Assembly (NCBI RefSeq): GCF_032884065.1
Contig: NC_088865.1
Span: forward strand, 49,926,176-49,990,175
Direction: 5' to 3'
DNA: 64,000 bases
Source of the DNA: Artemia franciscana
Lineage: Eukaryota; Arthropoda; Branchiopoda; Anostraca; Artemiidae
Below, piece after piece: positions 22,551-34,624 of the stretch (position 1 is its first letter; every line of letters starts with the position of its first letter). The notes beneath the pieces are model-generated. The model had not been told where the DNA came from. It did no database searches and saw nothing but the letters and a program-made list of their open reading frames with translations. The position numbers and the translations under genes were made by a program.

Positions 22551-23060
22551 TTCAGAGGCAGATCCAAGATTTTCTTTAGCCTGGGGGGGGGCATAATAGG
22601 TTGCTTCGATAAACTTGCGAACAAAGAGATACCAGCAATTTAAAAGGAACATCTAGAATTATGCGTCATAGGTAGGTAGTGGAAATGGTGATAAATTTAA
22701 TCTAAAATCTGGTGAGGGTTAAAGCTCTAATAAATTTGTTCAAATTAAAATGGTATAAAAATACTAATAAGAAAACAGAACGTTATAAGAACTACCCCGC
22801 AATGAAAAACTAAAAAGCTGTTCACCATCTTTAATTCTTTTCTTAATATCTTCTACATAATTTTTCGCCTTTGCATTTCTGCAACTTAACAATTGAAAAC
22901 TTATTAAAAACTCAACAAATAAACCAGCAAAAAAAAAAAATATCCCAACCCCAACCATAACAAACGGTCCCATACCCTAATTCGTCACTATGTTAGGGGG
23001 GGGGGGCGTATCCCCACATGGATCCACCACTGAAGGAAATCTTGCATCCGCCACTTAAAA
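22551..23060. mobile_element. Candidate short DNA element with GGCGGATCCAAG-like ends
   Basis: AGGCAGATCCAAGATTTTCT then a G run at 22555-22595 is roughly the inverse of 22995-23060, which reads on the minus strand GTGGCGGATGCAAGATTTCC and later a run of C. Inverted ends of this kind occur on nonautonomous DNA transposons in many invertebrates. The interior has no recognised coding content. Confidence 0.35.
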
Positions 23061-23064
23061 TATC

Positions 23065-25480
23065 CTTTTAATAGAAACAAGCATTTTTAATTTCACCAGT
23101 TTGCGAGATCAAAACGCATAAGGTGTAGTTATTAGACCCTTCGAAGCTTCTGAACAAAATGACAATAGGAATTGATTCCGTTACCATTGGAACTACGAGG
23201 AAAGAGCTTGTGTGTAGGATCAGTTGCATTCAATTCAATTTTTACCCTGAGGAAGGCCATTAGAACATTGAAGTTCAAATAAAATGGCCCTTCTCGCAAG
23301 TTTCTATGACCACCCTTCCATGGGAAATGTAAAGGGAAAAGACTTTTTTTTACTCTTTTCTGGCCATCATTTCAACCTAACTGCTTATTTCATTGTTCAT
23401 TTCAGCTAGTCAAAATTGAAGATTTTGCATGTGAGTCGGCTTTTCGTTAACTTTCCTATCAAACTTGCACTTAACATAAATTAATTGAATGTGAGCAATG
23501 GCATGGGCAGCATAGAGGACAATTCTCAAGGGGTTGTTTTAAAGAATGCTACCTTGAATGGAGAGGAATAAATAATACTGACGAGATTAGTCGAAAGTTT
23601 TTATTTTTATTTGAGGAAACACTTATAGAAATTTTATTTGACAGAGGAAGAAACTTCAGCTATTGTTGGTTTAAAACTTACTTTGTTGGTTTTTACTAAG
23701 AATGAGTTCCCTCCATTTCTTATTTCAACAGAAAAGTCAATTAAGGTGAAGTATGTTAACTTCAAGTAGAAGGAATGGGCAAATTTTAGTTCATTCTAAA
23801 TTCTTTTGATATTTGGTCAACCACAGTCAAATTTACCCAGAAGATTGACTTAGCACTCTTCTTATTTGTCATAACTACATTGTCATTCAATGACTGATTA
23901 CTACATTGATGACTTGATGTCATCAACTGATGACATCATTGATTACTACATTTTCATCAATTATATTGCTGTTATTATATTAGGCTACTATTACTATTAT
24001 TATATTGCTACTACAATTGGCTAGGAGATGGAAAGCGACAAGACCTAGCAAAGTTCAAACAAAGAGTCTACATCCTTAGGATCGCTGTACAATTTCCAAT
24101 AAGATTACTGTTCCATATTTTGGAACACTAATTTAGTGTTCTGAAGTCACTAATTTATTATCATGCAAAACATTTGCAAAAGAATAGAGAGAGCTCCCCT
24201 TCACTTTTAACTTCCTGAATAATGAAATACATTTGACTGGTAATTCTATTTACAGTCTAACTAAAATAATCAAATAGAAGATCAAATACATTTAAATTAG
24301 GTATTAATGCAGTGGCACACTGAAGGGCTGAAAATAGTAAGTCATTTTGATTTAATTTAATGAGGTAAAAACATAAATACAAACACACAGACAAACTTTA
24401 AATGCTTGAAAAGCACCCAAAAAGTCCCAAATTGTGGATATCCAAAGCACTTCACATTTTATATATCAAACTGTTATCTCTAAGAAAACTGAAGTTCTTT
24501 TGAAATGATTGAGATAGTAGATGACTCTCTTCTTAAATTGAGCGATCCAAAAATCCTTTTTCATTCTGTTTTGATGATCAAATTTACCATAATTTTTGCT
24601 TCCTGTAAAATAAAACCAAATCAGCAAATGAAATTGTCAATAGACTTATGGGTCTAAAAAAGGCATAAATAAAATTTCAAAGTGGAACACAGCTAAAAAT
24701 AGAAGTTTAATAAGAAAATAGTCCATGAATATGTTAAAAATTTACAACATGAATCTGTTTTACACAATAATTTTTTATAATTTTTTTCTCTATTTTTGCA
24801 CTACTCTTTTTGCATTTGGTATGTTTAGAGTGTTAAATAAGTTGTTAATATTGTGGTTATTTTTATTATATGTGAAAAGGGTCGTTAGTAGCCAAATATT
24901 TGGGGAGGGGGCAAAGAATTTTACCAACTGGCTGGTGATTTTTGCTGATTTTTTTTTTATCAGTATTTAGTCTAATATCCGTTCTGAATATGGTACGTAA
25001 AATCAGTGCACAATCCAGTAAAACCGCTGAAACCAACGACCGATATAGAGATTTGATGTGTCAGGTTACTATTTTCATGCTCTTCATTTAATTAAATGGA
25101 AAATTATGGCACTGTCTATAAAATCATGATAGGAGTCACTAAAACTGCTACGTTTACAGACGAAGCTCAACATCTTTGTAGATGAGATATCAGTATTTCC
25201 AAGGTCTTTATTTAACCAAACCAAAACGTTTTTATGGAATCAGAAAATTTGTGGCGGCTCGCTTCTCGATTTGCCAACTCATATTTTTACCAAGCGCACA
25301 AAAAATTGGGGGGGGGGGGGCGAGGCATCCCCCCCATACATGAAGACCCTGTATGTGTATATACCCAGCTATAATAGAAGGATGGATTCTCCATGGCCGT
25401 TGCTGGCACAGAGGTCGTCGAATCAACGTTTCAGCTGTTTGATCAAATGAAGGTAAACATGGATCAGAAGCATTAATTTA
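23065..25480. other. No gene recognised
   Basis: Holds a locally self-complementary ATGATGTCATCA-rich stretch at 23880-23950 and a G run at 25307-25320. Otherwise ordinary AT-rich sequence. Confidence 0.4.
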
Positions 25481-25489
25481 CTTTTACTT

Positions 25490-26180
25490 TTAGCGGGAGC
25501 CAGACGATGAACTGTCCTTCCTGGCACCGACAGACTTTGGAACCACACCTGAGTAACACTTCAATTTATCAGATGCAGCTCCCCTGTGATCTTCATCTTT
25601 CTTCTGTCCCATCCTTAAACGAGTCATTGAAAACAAATCCATGGTTCTAGGTCCTCTTTTGATTTTTGACAGTGCTTTATTTTCTGTCTTCTTGGTTGTC
25701 ATCTTTAAGAGGGCACTGGATCGCTAATGAGAGCTTCTTGATATATAATACTTTTGGACAGGCGTTATGTGTAGCCAAGGAGCCTGATGTGAGGTCTCTC
25801 GATCAAAAAAGAAGAGCTCTTCAGACTCGTTACTATGTCAGCTACAATTTAGAATTATAAACAACCTATTAGTTGGGAACCCATAACGATGGCAGCCGTG
25901 ATTAAACGCTTCTTGTCTCCTCTGTCTTGAGTGGCCAAGACTCACGACCGAATAGTAGTTCAGCGTTTGCTAAAGTCCCCAATCTCGCCATAGCAATTTT
26001 TAAAACTGATAAGAGACTGGTGAAAGAAGACAAAACTAGTTGCCTCTCCGTCTCCTCCTCAACATAAAATTTGTATCCAGCATTTCTGTTCAATAAAGTC
26101 TGGTTCAAGTCAAATTCAGGTACAAGAAAGACTTCCAAGCCTATGCTTTGTGTGTTGGCATAACTTTTGAGCTCTGCCAT
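25490..26180 (-). other. Two unrecognised minus-strand ORFs
   Basis: An ORF at 26180-25902 ends with LLFGRESWPLKTEE, faintly like the segment before the thumb of RTE-type polymerases. An ORF at 25702-25490 is charged and low in hydrophobic residues. Neither shows a domain I can name; either could be a decayed retrotransposon part. Confidence 0.2.
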
Positions 26181-28060
26181 CTGGTGTAGAATCGATTAGC
26201 TAGTCCTCTGCGTCCTTAAAATCTATCTACCGAATGTCATAGAAGATGCTCCCTGAATGGTCAATCAAGGACTAAAGAACGAAAGGACAAATATGATAGC
26301 AAAAGTGCTAGAAAAGCAGAAAATAGAATCTTCATTTGCCAAAAATTGGTGAAATCCTAGTATTTTACACTAAACGGTATCATACAGCAGTATCATACAG
26401 TAAACCTAAAGTAAACAGTTTTATGCAAAATCTGCAACTTCTTAGTATTCCTTTGTCAAAAAGTAGTATAGTCTATATAAGCTAGTGAAAAATCCAGTTT
26501 TACATAGCGTTTAGTACAAATTACTGTTGTGTTACAGTCTTTTAAGACAACTTGATGAATTTGACAATTATGGGTGAAAAAATTATAAATTTTTATCTCT
26601 GTTTGAGATAAGAAAAAAAATCATAGAAGATAGGTCGCAAACGGGGTCAGCCAAATATAGAAAGATATTCTAAGTGACAGGGGACACATACTTTCAAGGC
26701 CTTTGTTTTTAAAGCAGTTAAGTAAGATCATTTTTAACTTCCCTCTTTTGATACTTATGAAGCTAAATTTAGTATTGTATAACATACTTATATGCTTGCT
26801 TCCTAGAGTACAGGGGATTGCCTATTTTGTTTCCTCTCTGTCAATGCTCATGTAAGTTAGTCGTTTTTTCTTAAAGAAATTATGTAAGCGTGTAATTTTA
26901 AGCACAAATTATGGCAAACCTACAAAACATGATTCTGTGTGACCGACAAGGTTCAATCACCTCTACAATATGGATCATGAAGAGCAATTACGATAGGTCA
27001 GGCAGTCTCTTCAGATGGTTAAAGCTAGTATTTCTAGAAGAGCTCTGCTAGATTAACTGTGAGTTGGTAGGCAAATTGTGGTAGGACAAGTAGGTAAACC
27101 CCTTTAGATCAGACCGGTACGAAACTAAGAAAGTTTCAAGAACGAGGATGCAAATTTTAGAGTTGCAGAGGTTATATTTGGTGCCAGGTCAAGCGTTCTC
27201 ATCAAACACGAATAAAAACTTTTGAAGAAAAGGGAAAAGCTGGATGCAGTTCCTTGATTCAACTCCTTTAGATACTTTGGCTATTCTTTTAGTTTGATGT
27301 AGATAGTAAACTAAAAACACACTTTCAATGGAGGAGGGGCTTAATATTAGTCTTTCTTGGCGTAGTTGCTAAAAACGTGACAAAAATTTAGTCATTTTTG
27401 CTGTTCCTCTTAAGATCTTAACGATAGTATTCAATTATTAATGGCAATATGAATAGGCTGAATTTGTTTCTAAAAGACGATTTTTAATTAAATCTTTAAT
27501 TTGCCTCAAAGTCTTTGAAGGCGTTCAAGCACCATAAAATCAGAAGCCAATACAAGAGTGGAATTAAGAAAAGGCGTCTGTTTCGGGTAGCTTAACGCTG
27601 TGTCAAGTCCGTAGCAGTAGATGAATTATATATAATATTAAGTAATTTTAAGTATTATTTTTTTTCTTTTTTATCTGGTTAATTTTTTAGGCTTCTAAGC
27701 TCTCTTTCCCATTATTTTTTTTTCGTCTATCTCAAAATTAGGCAAGAAGCATCATTAGAGTCTAAAATTATTTTCTTTGAAACTTGTCTTTAAGAAAAAC
27801 TAAGTCCAACAAGTTAGATACGTCTTAGTTAAAGATGAGAATTTTGGACTGAGCCTTGATTTGTTACCAAAGATTTAACTTTTTTCTGGAAACAAGTTTT
27901 TCAACTTGAAATTATGAGATATACCACTTCACAATCAGAAATCTGAATTGGGAGCGATGTCAAAGAACCAGCAAGATAAAGGTCTTCAAACATAGGAGTA
28001 TAATTTCTTTTGATGAATTTCCTTGAAAAAATGAATTTTCAAAAAAAAGAATACTACCTT
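26181..28060. other. No gene recognised
   Basis: Downstream (in gene orientation) of the last exon I can place. I looked for further Cys-rich exons on the minus strand and found none that I could support. Confidence 0.35.
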
Positions 28061-28064
28061 CACA

Positions 28065-28163
28065 AATTGGAAGATTTGGTGCAATTTTCTGAAGACTCGT
28101 TTCCACCGCAACGAAGAGCGTCATGACAATCATCACACTCAGTTTGTTCAACAGTTTGCAACT
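28065..28163 (-). CDS. SEA/EGF gene, exon 6 (end uncertain)
   Basis: The acceptor TTATTTCCAG precedes 28163. The exon must begin with two bases completing a codon, as exon 5 ends in phase 1, and that frame is open. It gives ELQTVEQTECDDCHDALRCG then GNESSENC. The first residues extend the last strand of the SEA domain. Five cysteines and two N-glycosylation sequons (NES, NCT) suggest the start of another Cys-rich module, which I cannot name. The frame meets TGA seven bases before the best-looking donor (AAG|GTAGTA), so the exon either ends at a weaker GTGAAG donor near 28064 or is the last coding exon. Nothing supported follows. Confidence 0.5.
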
Positions 28164-28259
28164 CTGGAAATAACAAAGGACAATTTTATTGCAGATCTGA
28201 GTTTTTTTTCATTAATGATCTATCAGACAAAAATATTCTTTTAGATTCATCAGTAGAGT

Positions 28260-28370
28260 TAGCAACAACTGATACATAATTCTGTTGATAATGACTGATA
28301 ATATCTGATACTATCTGATAATAACTGATAATATTTGATAAAAAAGGATAATCATCTGATAATAATTTTG
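28260..28370 (+). repeat. Short tandem repeat of TGATAATATC
   Basis: About ten degenerate copies of CTGATAATA/CTGATACTA with a period of 10-12 bases. Confidence 0.8.
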
Positions 28371-28414
28371 AAAATGTTTTTGTTTAAACTTTTTAGCGAC
28401 CACAACTTGTTATA

Positions 28415-28515
28415 TTTTTTTTTTATATTTTTATATTATATTTATATTTTTATATATATATTTTTATATATATTTATATTATATATTATATTTTTTTATT
28501 TATATTTTTTTTATG
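28415..28515. repeat. AT low-complexity tract of TTTATAT units
   Basis: Consists of T, TA and TTTATAT runs only. The ORF across it is meaningless. Confidence 0.9.
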
Positions 28516-28518
28516 TAC

Positions 28519-28632
28519 TTTGCTGAGGATACCCCTTGGATATAGAGCTGAAATATTCATTTAAGGTTAACAAAATTCACAATCTTAGATTAATTCCCTA
28601 TTACTGTATTTGTTGTTATTTGTAAGAAATCA
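28519..28632 (+). mobile_element. Solo Penelope-like terminal region with ribozyme-like motif
   Basis: The sequence aligns in order with the minus-strand end of the Penelope-like element (58564-58667). Shared parts are TGCTGAGGA, TTGGA(T/C)ATAG, GAAATATTCATT, AATTCCCTATT and the final TTGTT(A/T)TTTGT. It contains the same hammerhead-like core (CTGAGGA at 28523-28529 and GAAA at 28550-28553), but stem II is less well paired. No reverse transcriptase is attached. Confidence 0.6.
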
Positions 28633-28639
28633 CAATCTC

Positions 28640-28682
28640 AGTTATGAATAGTCGTGTCAACAACAACAACAACAACAAAAGT
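28640..28682. repeat. (CAA)n microsatellite
   Basis: About seven CAA units near 28656-28679. Confidence 0.9.
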
Positions 28683-28734
28683 AATTAAAAGACTGAATTG
28701 CAGGGACTTGTGTAATTTTCCTTTTTTTTAGAGA

Positions 28735-30253
28735 TATACATTTATTAACACTATTTGCCATTCGCTTGCCAAGAGAGGCAATAAGCTTGAAAGGGCAAGC
28801 GAGCATATCACCCTCAGCTAATTAAAACTACATTCACATCACGCTATTTAACACAAAAGAACCTCAATTGATGGCGGAAGAACGGAAAGAAGAGAAAGAG
28901 GAAAAGACAAGAAGTAGACAGAAAACAAAACAAAATTAACAGCAAAATAAATCAGGGATATGCTTTGAATAGAATGACAACCTGGAGCGGGCTTCACATC
29001 AAAATAACTAACGAGATAAAAGACACTTCTTTGCCCGTGACTTGAAGGCCAGAAGACTAGGCGTATTTTTTACACACTCGGGCAATATATTCCAAACATT
29101 GGGACCACAATGGCGAATCAAAAAGCCCGAGTGGTACTCCTAAACTCATGAGTTAAGATATCGACTTTTCTTCTATCATGATCATGACGGTCTCTATTAA
29201 AATTAAAAAGATATTCAAAAATCGGGGTGAGCAAGCGATTCAAATATTTATACGGGAAAATCACGACTTGGTGATCTTGAATTTCAGATACATCCATTAA
29301 CTCATTCTTTTTAAAATGTTCATGAGTAGGAACCTCATCAGAATCATAAAATTCTGATAACAATTTTGTACCAAGTTTTTGTACCCTTTTGAAACATGTT
29401 ACAAAATTACTTGCCCATATGGAGCATCCATAGCTAATATATGGACAAAATATAGAAAAATAAATCATTTTTAGAATCTTTGTTGGGACTAGATTTTTAA
29501 TTTTCGCATCACCCCAAGACCTCTGCATAATTTTTCAGCTATCGCACTTGAATGGTTTTTCCACGACAGGTTTTCATCAATTAAAAACCCAAATACTTCA
29601 TTGTTGCTACTCTTTTCATCACATTTCCTCGAACTGTGATTTGATCATTTCCATTACTTGACGAAAGTCTGGAAAATATCATGAACAAAGTTTTAGAAAA
29701 TCTTAGGGTTAACAAATTTTGTTGGAAAAAAATTAGAAATTCAGAGACTACATTATGAATTTTATTACACAAAACATCAAGCGACGGCGCAGCTAGAAAG
29801 AGAAAATTGTCATCTGCAAACAGGATGACACCAGCCTCCGACAGGTAATGCTTCACTCGATCAATAAAAATGAAAAAAGGAGGGGTCCCAGGATTGACCC
29901 CTTTTGAAGATAAAAATGATCCATTCTGTACTATCTGATACCTATTGTGTAGATATGGTGAAAACCACTTCAGGCTTGAGCCCTTCACCCCAATCGAGTC
30001 AAGAGCTTGAATAAGCCCTGGTCCACCGTATCAAACGCTTTTTTCATATCCAAAAACACAGCTGCAGGTATAAGACCAGCTTCAAATACATCATTAATCC
30101 AATTGGTAGCCCTTTTCTGAACCCAAATTGGTTTTCCTTCAGAATTTTATTCTTTTTAATATAATAGCTTAACTGGACATGTACCACTTTCCCATATAAC
30201 CTAGAGAAAAATGAGAGAATAGATATAGGTCTTCGATTCCATTTCGACTTCAA
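28735..30253 (-). pseudogene. CR1/jockey-like non-LTR retrotransposon with frameshifts
   Basis: Three minus-strand frames give consecutive parts of one reverse transcriptase. 30253-30044 has NRRPISILSFFSRLYGKVVH and ENQFGFRKG (fingers). 29988-29581 has a GVNPGTPPFFIFI segment and the catalytic FADDNFLFLAAP, then LLTLRFSKTLFMIFSR. 29528-29005 has the thumb (KMIYFSIFCPYISYGCSIWA) and, after a frameshift near 29145, GFLIRHCGPNVWNILP. A noncoding tail follows to about 28735. Shifts occur near 30030, 29575 and 29145. The 5' end stops where a family H copy begins at 30255, so it was either truncated there or interrupted. Confidence 0.85.
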
Positions 30254-30254
30254 A

Positions 30255-31145
30255 TTATATCAAATAGTTCGCGGTAACGAACTGTAAGTAAGGAGCGACC
30301 CGGCTCAATAGTAACCGAAGCTCTAAAAAACAGAATTTTGATACCAATCACGTCAAAAGATTCGAATTTTTATGCTGATTTTAAATTTGTATAATCAAGT
30401 TTAGTTTTACCCAGCAAAAGTTACGAGCCCGAGAAAATTTGCATTATTTTTAAAAAAGGGGAAAACACCCCCTAAAAGTCGTATATTCTTAATGGAAATC
30501 ACAACATAAGATTCAGCGTATTAAAGGACCATACTGTAGAGGTTTCAAGCTACTAGCTGAACAAATGTGGAATTTCGTATTTCTTGCTAGAAGAAGGATC
30601 AAGAATGCGTGTCTTTTTTCCCAGGGGTGATCGTATCGACCCAGTGGCTCTAGAATGTCACGTAAAGAGCGAGGTATCGACGAGGGGCGAAACCCCTCAC
30701 ATACCTAATTATTTCTGTTTGAACTATTTGATATTTTTTTTTCAATGCTGGGAAATCCGAATCCACCTCAACAGAAAAATGCCCTCTCCAAACGGCCATG
30801 TTTTCCTCATGGATTCATCATAGGTCGTTCCATATCCGAAACTGCAATTTTCTCAGGTTTTTCCTTTGGTTCTTATTACGTATATGAGGGAGTTGGACCC
30901 ACCTTCAGTACCTCTCTCTTTACGCTAAAGTGTCAGTGAATTTGTAAAAAGCTTATTATTCTAATTAAGCGGCCCTTGTGTGTCAGTAGTCATTCTTAAG
31001 GAAAAAAGTCAAACATCAGCGCAAAGAGTGAGGTTCTGAGAAGGGAACAACCCCATCATATATGTAATAATAGCTGTTCGTTTTAAGTTTTAATGTTGTT
31101 CTTACTTTCAGTTTTAAAAACTAGTTTTTTTTTTAATTTAATAAA
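30255..31145 (+). mobile_element. Family H copy, about 0.9 kb, internally deleted
   Basis: Begins with the hairpin AATAGTTCGCGGTAACGAAC and AAGTAAGGAGCGACCCGG, then the blocks ACAGAATTTTGATACCAAT, GTTACGAGCCCGAGAAAATT and GGGGTGATCGTATCGACCC. It jumps to the hairpin-rich B part and ends with CTTACTTTCAGTTTTAAAAA. Confidence 0.8.
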
Positions 31146-31172
31146 ACCACAAGCCTTATATCTTTGGTTTAT

Positions 31173-32425
31173 TATCAAACAGTTCGTGGTAACGAACTGT
31201 AGTAAGGAGCGACCCAGCTCAATAGTAACCAAAACTCTAAAAAATGGAATTTTGATACCAATAGCTACATAAAAAAATCGCATTTTAATATTGATTTCAA
31301 ATATATAACTTTCATCGAAATTAGTCTGACCTATCAAAAGTTACGAGCCTGAGAAAATTTGCCTCATTTTATAAAATAGGGGAAAACACCCCTTAAAAGT
31401 AATACAATCTTAACGAAAATCACACCATGAGATTCAGCGTATGAGAGAACCTTATTGTAGAAGTTTAAAGTTCCTATCTACAAAAATGTGGAATTTCGCA
31501 TTTTTTGCCAGAAGACAAATCACGGATGCGTGCTTATTTGTTTTTTTGTTTTTTGTTTTTTTCTCAGGGGTGATCGTATCGACCCAATCGTACTAGAATG
31601 TCTCGGGAGGGCTCATTATAACGGAAATTAAAAGTTCTAGTGTCCTTTTTAAGTGACCAAAAAAATTGGAGGGTACCTAGGTCCCCTCCCACGCTCATTT
31701 TTTCCCAAAAGTCACCGGATCAAAATTCTGAGATAGCCATTTTATTCACCATAGTCAAAAAACCTAGTAACTATGTCTTTGGGGACGACTTACTACCCCG
31801 CAGTCTCCCTGGGAGGGGTTACAAGTTACAAACTTTGACCTGTGTTTACATATAGTAATGGTTACTGGGAAATGTACGGACGTTTTCAGGGGGATTTTTT
31901 TTTGGTTTGGGAGGGAGAGTTGATGTGGGGGAGGGGGGGTTGCGCGGGAGGATCTTTCCATGGAAAAACTTCTCATGGGTGAAGAGACTTTCAATGAAGG
32001 GGGCGCAGGATTTTTTTGCATTATTTAAAAAAACAAGGAAAAAATAAAATAAAAAATAAAATATGAGAAGTTTTTTCTACTGAAAGTGAGGAGCAGCATT
32101 AAACTTAAAACGAGGAGAAATTATTGTGCATATGAGGGGTTTACCTCCTCGTAATACCTCGCTCTTTACGCGAAAGTATTTTTTAGTAATTTCAGCTATT
32201 TATTCTACGGCCTTTGTGATTCAAGGGTCATTCTTAAGGAATTGGGACAGAATTTAAGCTTTAGTGTAAAGAGCGAGGTATCGACGAGGGGTGAACTCCC
32301 TCATATACGCAATAAAAATAGCGTACAGAGAGAGGCGTTAAGGAAGAAAAGCCCCTTTCATATACGGAGTAATTTCTGTTCGTTTTAAGTTTTAATGTCG
32401 CTCCTTACTTTCATTTAAAAAAACT
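31173..32425 (+). mobile_element. Family H copy, about 1.25 kb
   Basis: Complete from ATCAAACAGTTCGTGGTAAC to the B end ATGTCGCTCCTTACTTTCAT followed by an A/T-rich terminus. Contains the GGGGTGATCGTATCGACCCA, TTGGAGGGTACCTAGG, GTTACTGGGAAATGTACGG and TACCTCGCTCTTTACGC blocks. Lies 28 bp after the previous copy. Confidence 0.85.
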
Positions 32426-32559
32426 TGTTATTTTTTTATTTAATCACATAAAAATCATAGTTATGAAGCTGCTTAAGATAAAATTAAATGCTATGATTGA
32501 CCGAAAAATAGCACAGAGACGTTATTGTTAATATCGGCCATTATTTAACAAAATTCGAA

Positions 32560-33345
32560 TTTTAGCGTAAAGAGCGAGGTATTGACGAGAGGACGGATTC
32601 TCTTATCTTCCCCATAAGAAAATCCTACATGGAGAGATCCTCCCATATAACTCCGACCCCTCCCACGAGAAAAATCCCGCTGAAAGCGTTTGTATACTTC
32701 CCAATAACCAATGCAATATGTAAGCAATTGACAACGTTCATAACTTGCAGCACTTCCCCCGGGGACTGTGGGAGATTAAGTCGCCCTCAAAGACATAGTT
32801 ATTAGATTTTTAGACAATGCTGAACAAAATGGATATCCAAAAATTTTGATCCGGTGACTTTGGGGAAAAATGAGCGTGAGAGTGGGCATAGTTGCCCTTC
32901 AATTTTTTTGTTAACTTGAAAAGGGCACTAGAACTTTTAATTTTTGTTCGAATGATCCCTCTCGTGACGTTCTAGGACTACTGGGTAGATTCGATCTCCT
33001 TTGGGTGAAAGAAAAAAAAAAAAAAAAAACACGCATTCGTGATCTTCCTGCTGGCATAATATACAAAAACCCATATTTTTGAAGATAGGAGCTTTAGGAA
33101 GATAGGACTTTTAGACGGTGTTTCCCCCTTTTTTCGGAAATAAAGCAAATTTTCTCAGGCTCGTAACTTTTGATTTGTAAGACTAAACTTGATGAAACTT
33201 ATATATTTAAAATCAGCGTAAAAATTCAACTCTTTTGATGTATCTATTGGTATCAAAATTCCGTTTTTTAGTTTTTTGGTTACTATTGAGCTGGGTCGAT
33301 CCTTACTTACAGTTCGTTACCATAAACTGTTTGATTAGCTTTTAT
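32560..33345 (-). mobile_element. Family H copy, A half only
   Basis: In reverse orientation from GCGTAAAGAGCGAGGTATTG through CCCAATAACCAATGCAATAT and CAAAATTCCGTTTTTTAG to GATCCTTACTTACAGTTCG and the hairpin CGTTACCATAAACTG. The B end is missing. It faces the preceding copy tail to tail. Confidence 0.8.
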
Positions 33346-33349
33346 GCAT

Positions 33350-34247
33350 CACAATTAATTTGGAAATTATCCTTCGATTTAAGAAAATCCTTTTGGCTAT
33401 ATATTTAGGCTATGACATTTTTATTTTTATGCCCCCCATTTTCTATTTGGCTCGGTTGCAGTTCAGTTGTGTACCGAAGCTACTGAATTTATAAAAATTC
33501 ATTGAGCAAAAAATTGTAATTAAGTGCAACTAATCCTTAAATAAACCCTCATAATCAAGTAGCATTAGTTTGCATTTTGTAATCAGTGTGTATGTGTATG
33601 CGTGGGGGGGGGGGAAGGGTTGATGGACTAGTATTACTACACTTATTTGCTTATTTAACACTATGGTACCTTACCTTATAAGGTAACTTATAAGGTATAA
33701 GTTACCTTATACCTTATAAGGTATACCTTATACCTTACCTTATAAGGAATATTACAAGTGTTACCTTATGGTAACACTTATTTGCTTGGCAGATATGTCC
33801 CCTAAAATCTCAACGATCTTATTAATTTTTTACTTAAGAGGTTTTTAGGCAAACTTTTCTTTAATTCAAGGACTACTTTAGGTTATATGTTTATACAATT
33901 ACGTATTTATATTAGAAACCAAGGAAGCACAGCCTCCTCGCATTTGAACCACGTTTATGAAAACATGTTGACCGGAAAAAAATAGAATTATCGAAACCCC
34001 ATCCTAAATAATCGCGAAATTAAATCTTAATAAACAAGTATCTTCTGGTATGAATTACGCTTAAATAATGTCTAAATAAGTTTAAATTAAGCTCCAAATA
34101 TGTTTGAATTATGGCTATTATTTCCGTAAGGGCTATACGAATTGAGTCTCTTATAACCAGAACATTGAAATTATTTCATTGTATTTGACAGTTTTTGCTT
34201 TAAAACTAAAACGAGACCGATAAGCACTTTTTGGATCATAGCCACTT
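33350..34247. other. No gene; contains a palindromic AAGGTA-rich tract
   Basis: Mostly unremarkable. At 33664-33775 TACCTTATAAGGTA recurs five to six times in alternating orientation, making nested palindromes. Confidence 0.6.
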
Positions 34248-34252
34248 AAGCT

Positions 34253-34555
34253 ATTAAATAAAAAAAACTAGTTTTTTTACCTGAAAGTAAGGAGCGACAT
34301 TAAAACTTAAAACGAACAGAAGTTACTCCGTATATGAAATGGGTTGTCCCCTCCGCAGTCCCACGCTCTTTACGCTAAAGTTTGACTCTTTGCCACAATT
34401 CTACTTTTTAAAACAATGAAAAACTTTAGCGTAAAGAGCGTGGGACTGCGGAGGGGACAACCCATTTCATATACGGAGTAATTTCTGTTCGTTTTAAGTT
34501 TTAATGTCGCTCCTTACTTTCAGTTAAAAAAACTAGTTTTTTTTATTTAATTTCT
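34253..34555. mobile_element. Family H B-end palindrome, solo, about 300 bp
   Basis: Two arms of about 115 bp, nearly perfect inverse copies, flank a loop of about 50 bases. Each arm runs through TAAGGAGCGACATTAAAAC, ACTCCGTATATGAAATGGG, TGTCCCCTCCGCAGTCCC and CTCTTTACGCTAAAG. The two halves differ at only a few positions, which means they are young or corrected. Transcription would yield a long double-stranded RNA hairpin. Confidence 0.85.
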
Positions 34556-34624
34556 GAACGTTTTTGAATTAATGCATGTTTGATTTTGGCTCTCTGCACA
34601 TAAATTATTGAAATGAAATTAGTA

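Noticed and set aside
22364..22624. 86-residue minus-strand ORF as a gene
   Set aside because: It runs through the G run and candidate inverted end at 22555-22595 and has no domain or splice context.
24500..24603. TTTATTTTACAG acceptor followed by an open frame on the minus strand at about 24602 as a further SEA/EGF exon
   Set aside because: The required phase is not known, the reading frame shows no Cys-rich or membrane segment, and no donor is convincing.
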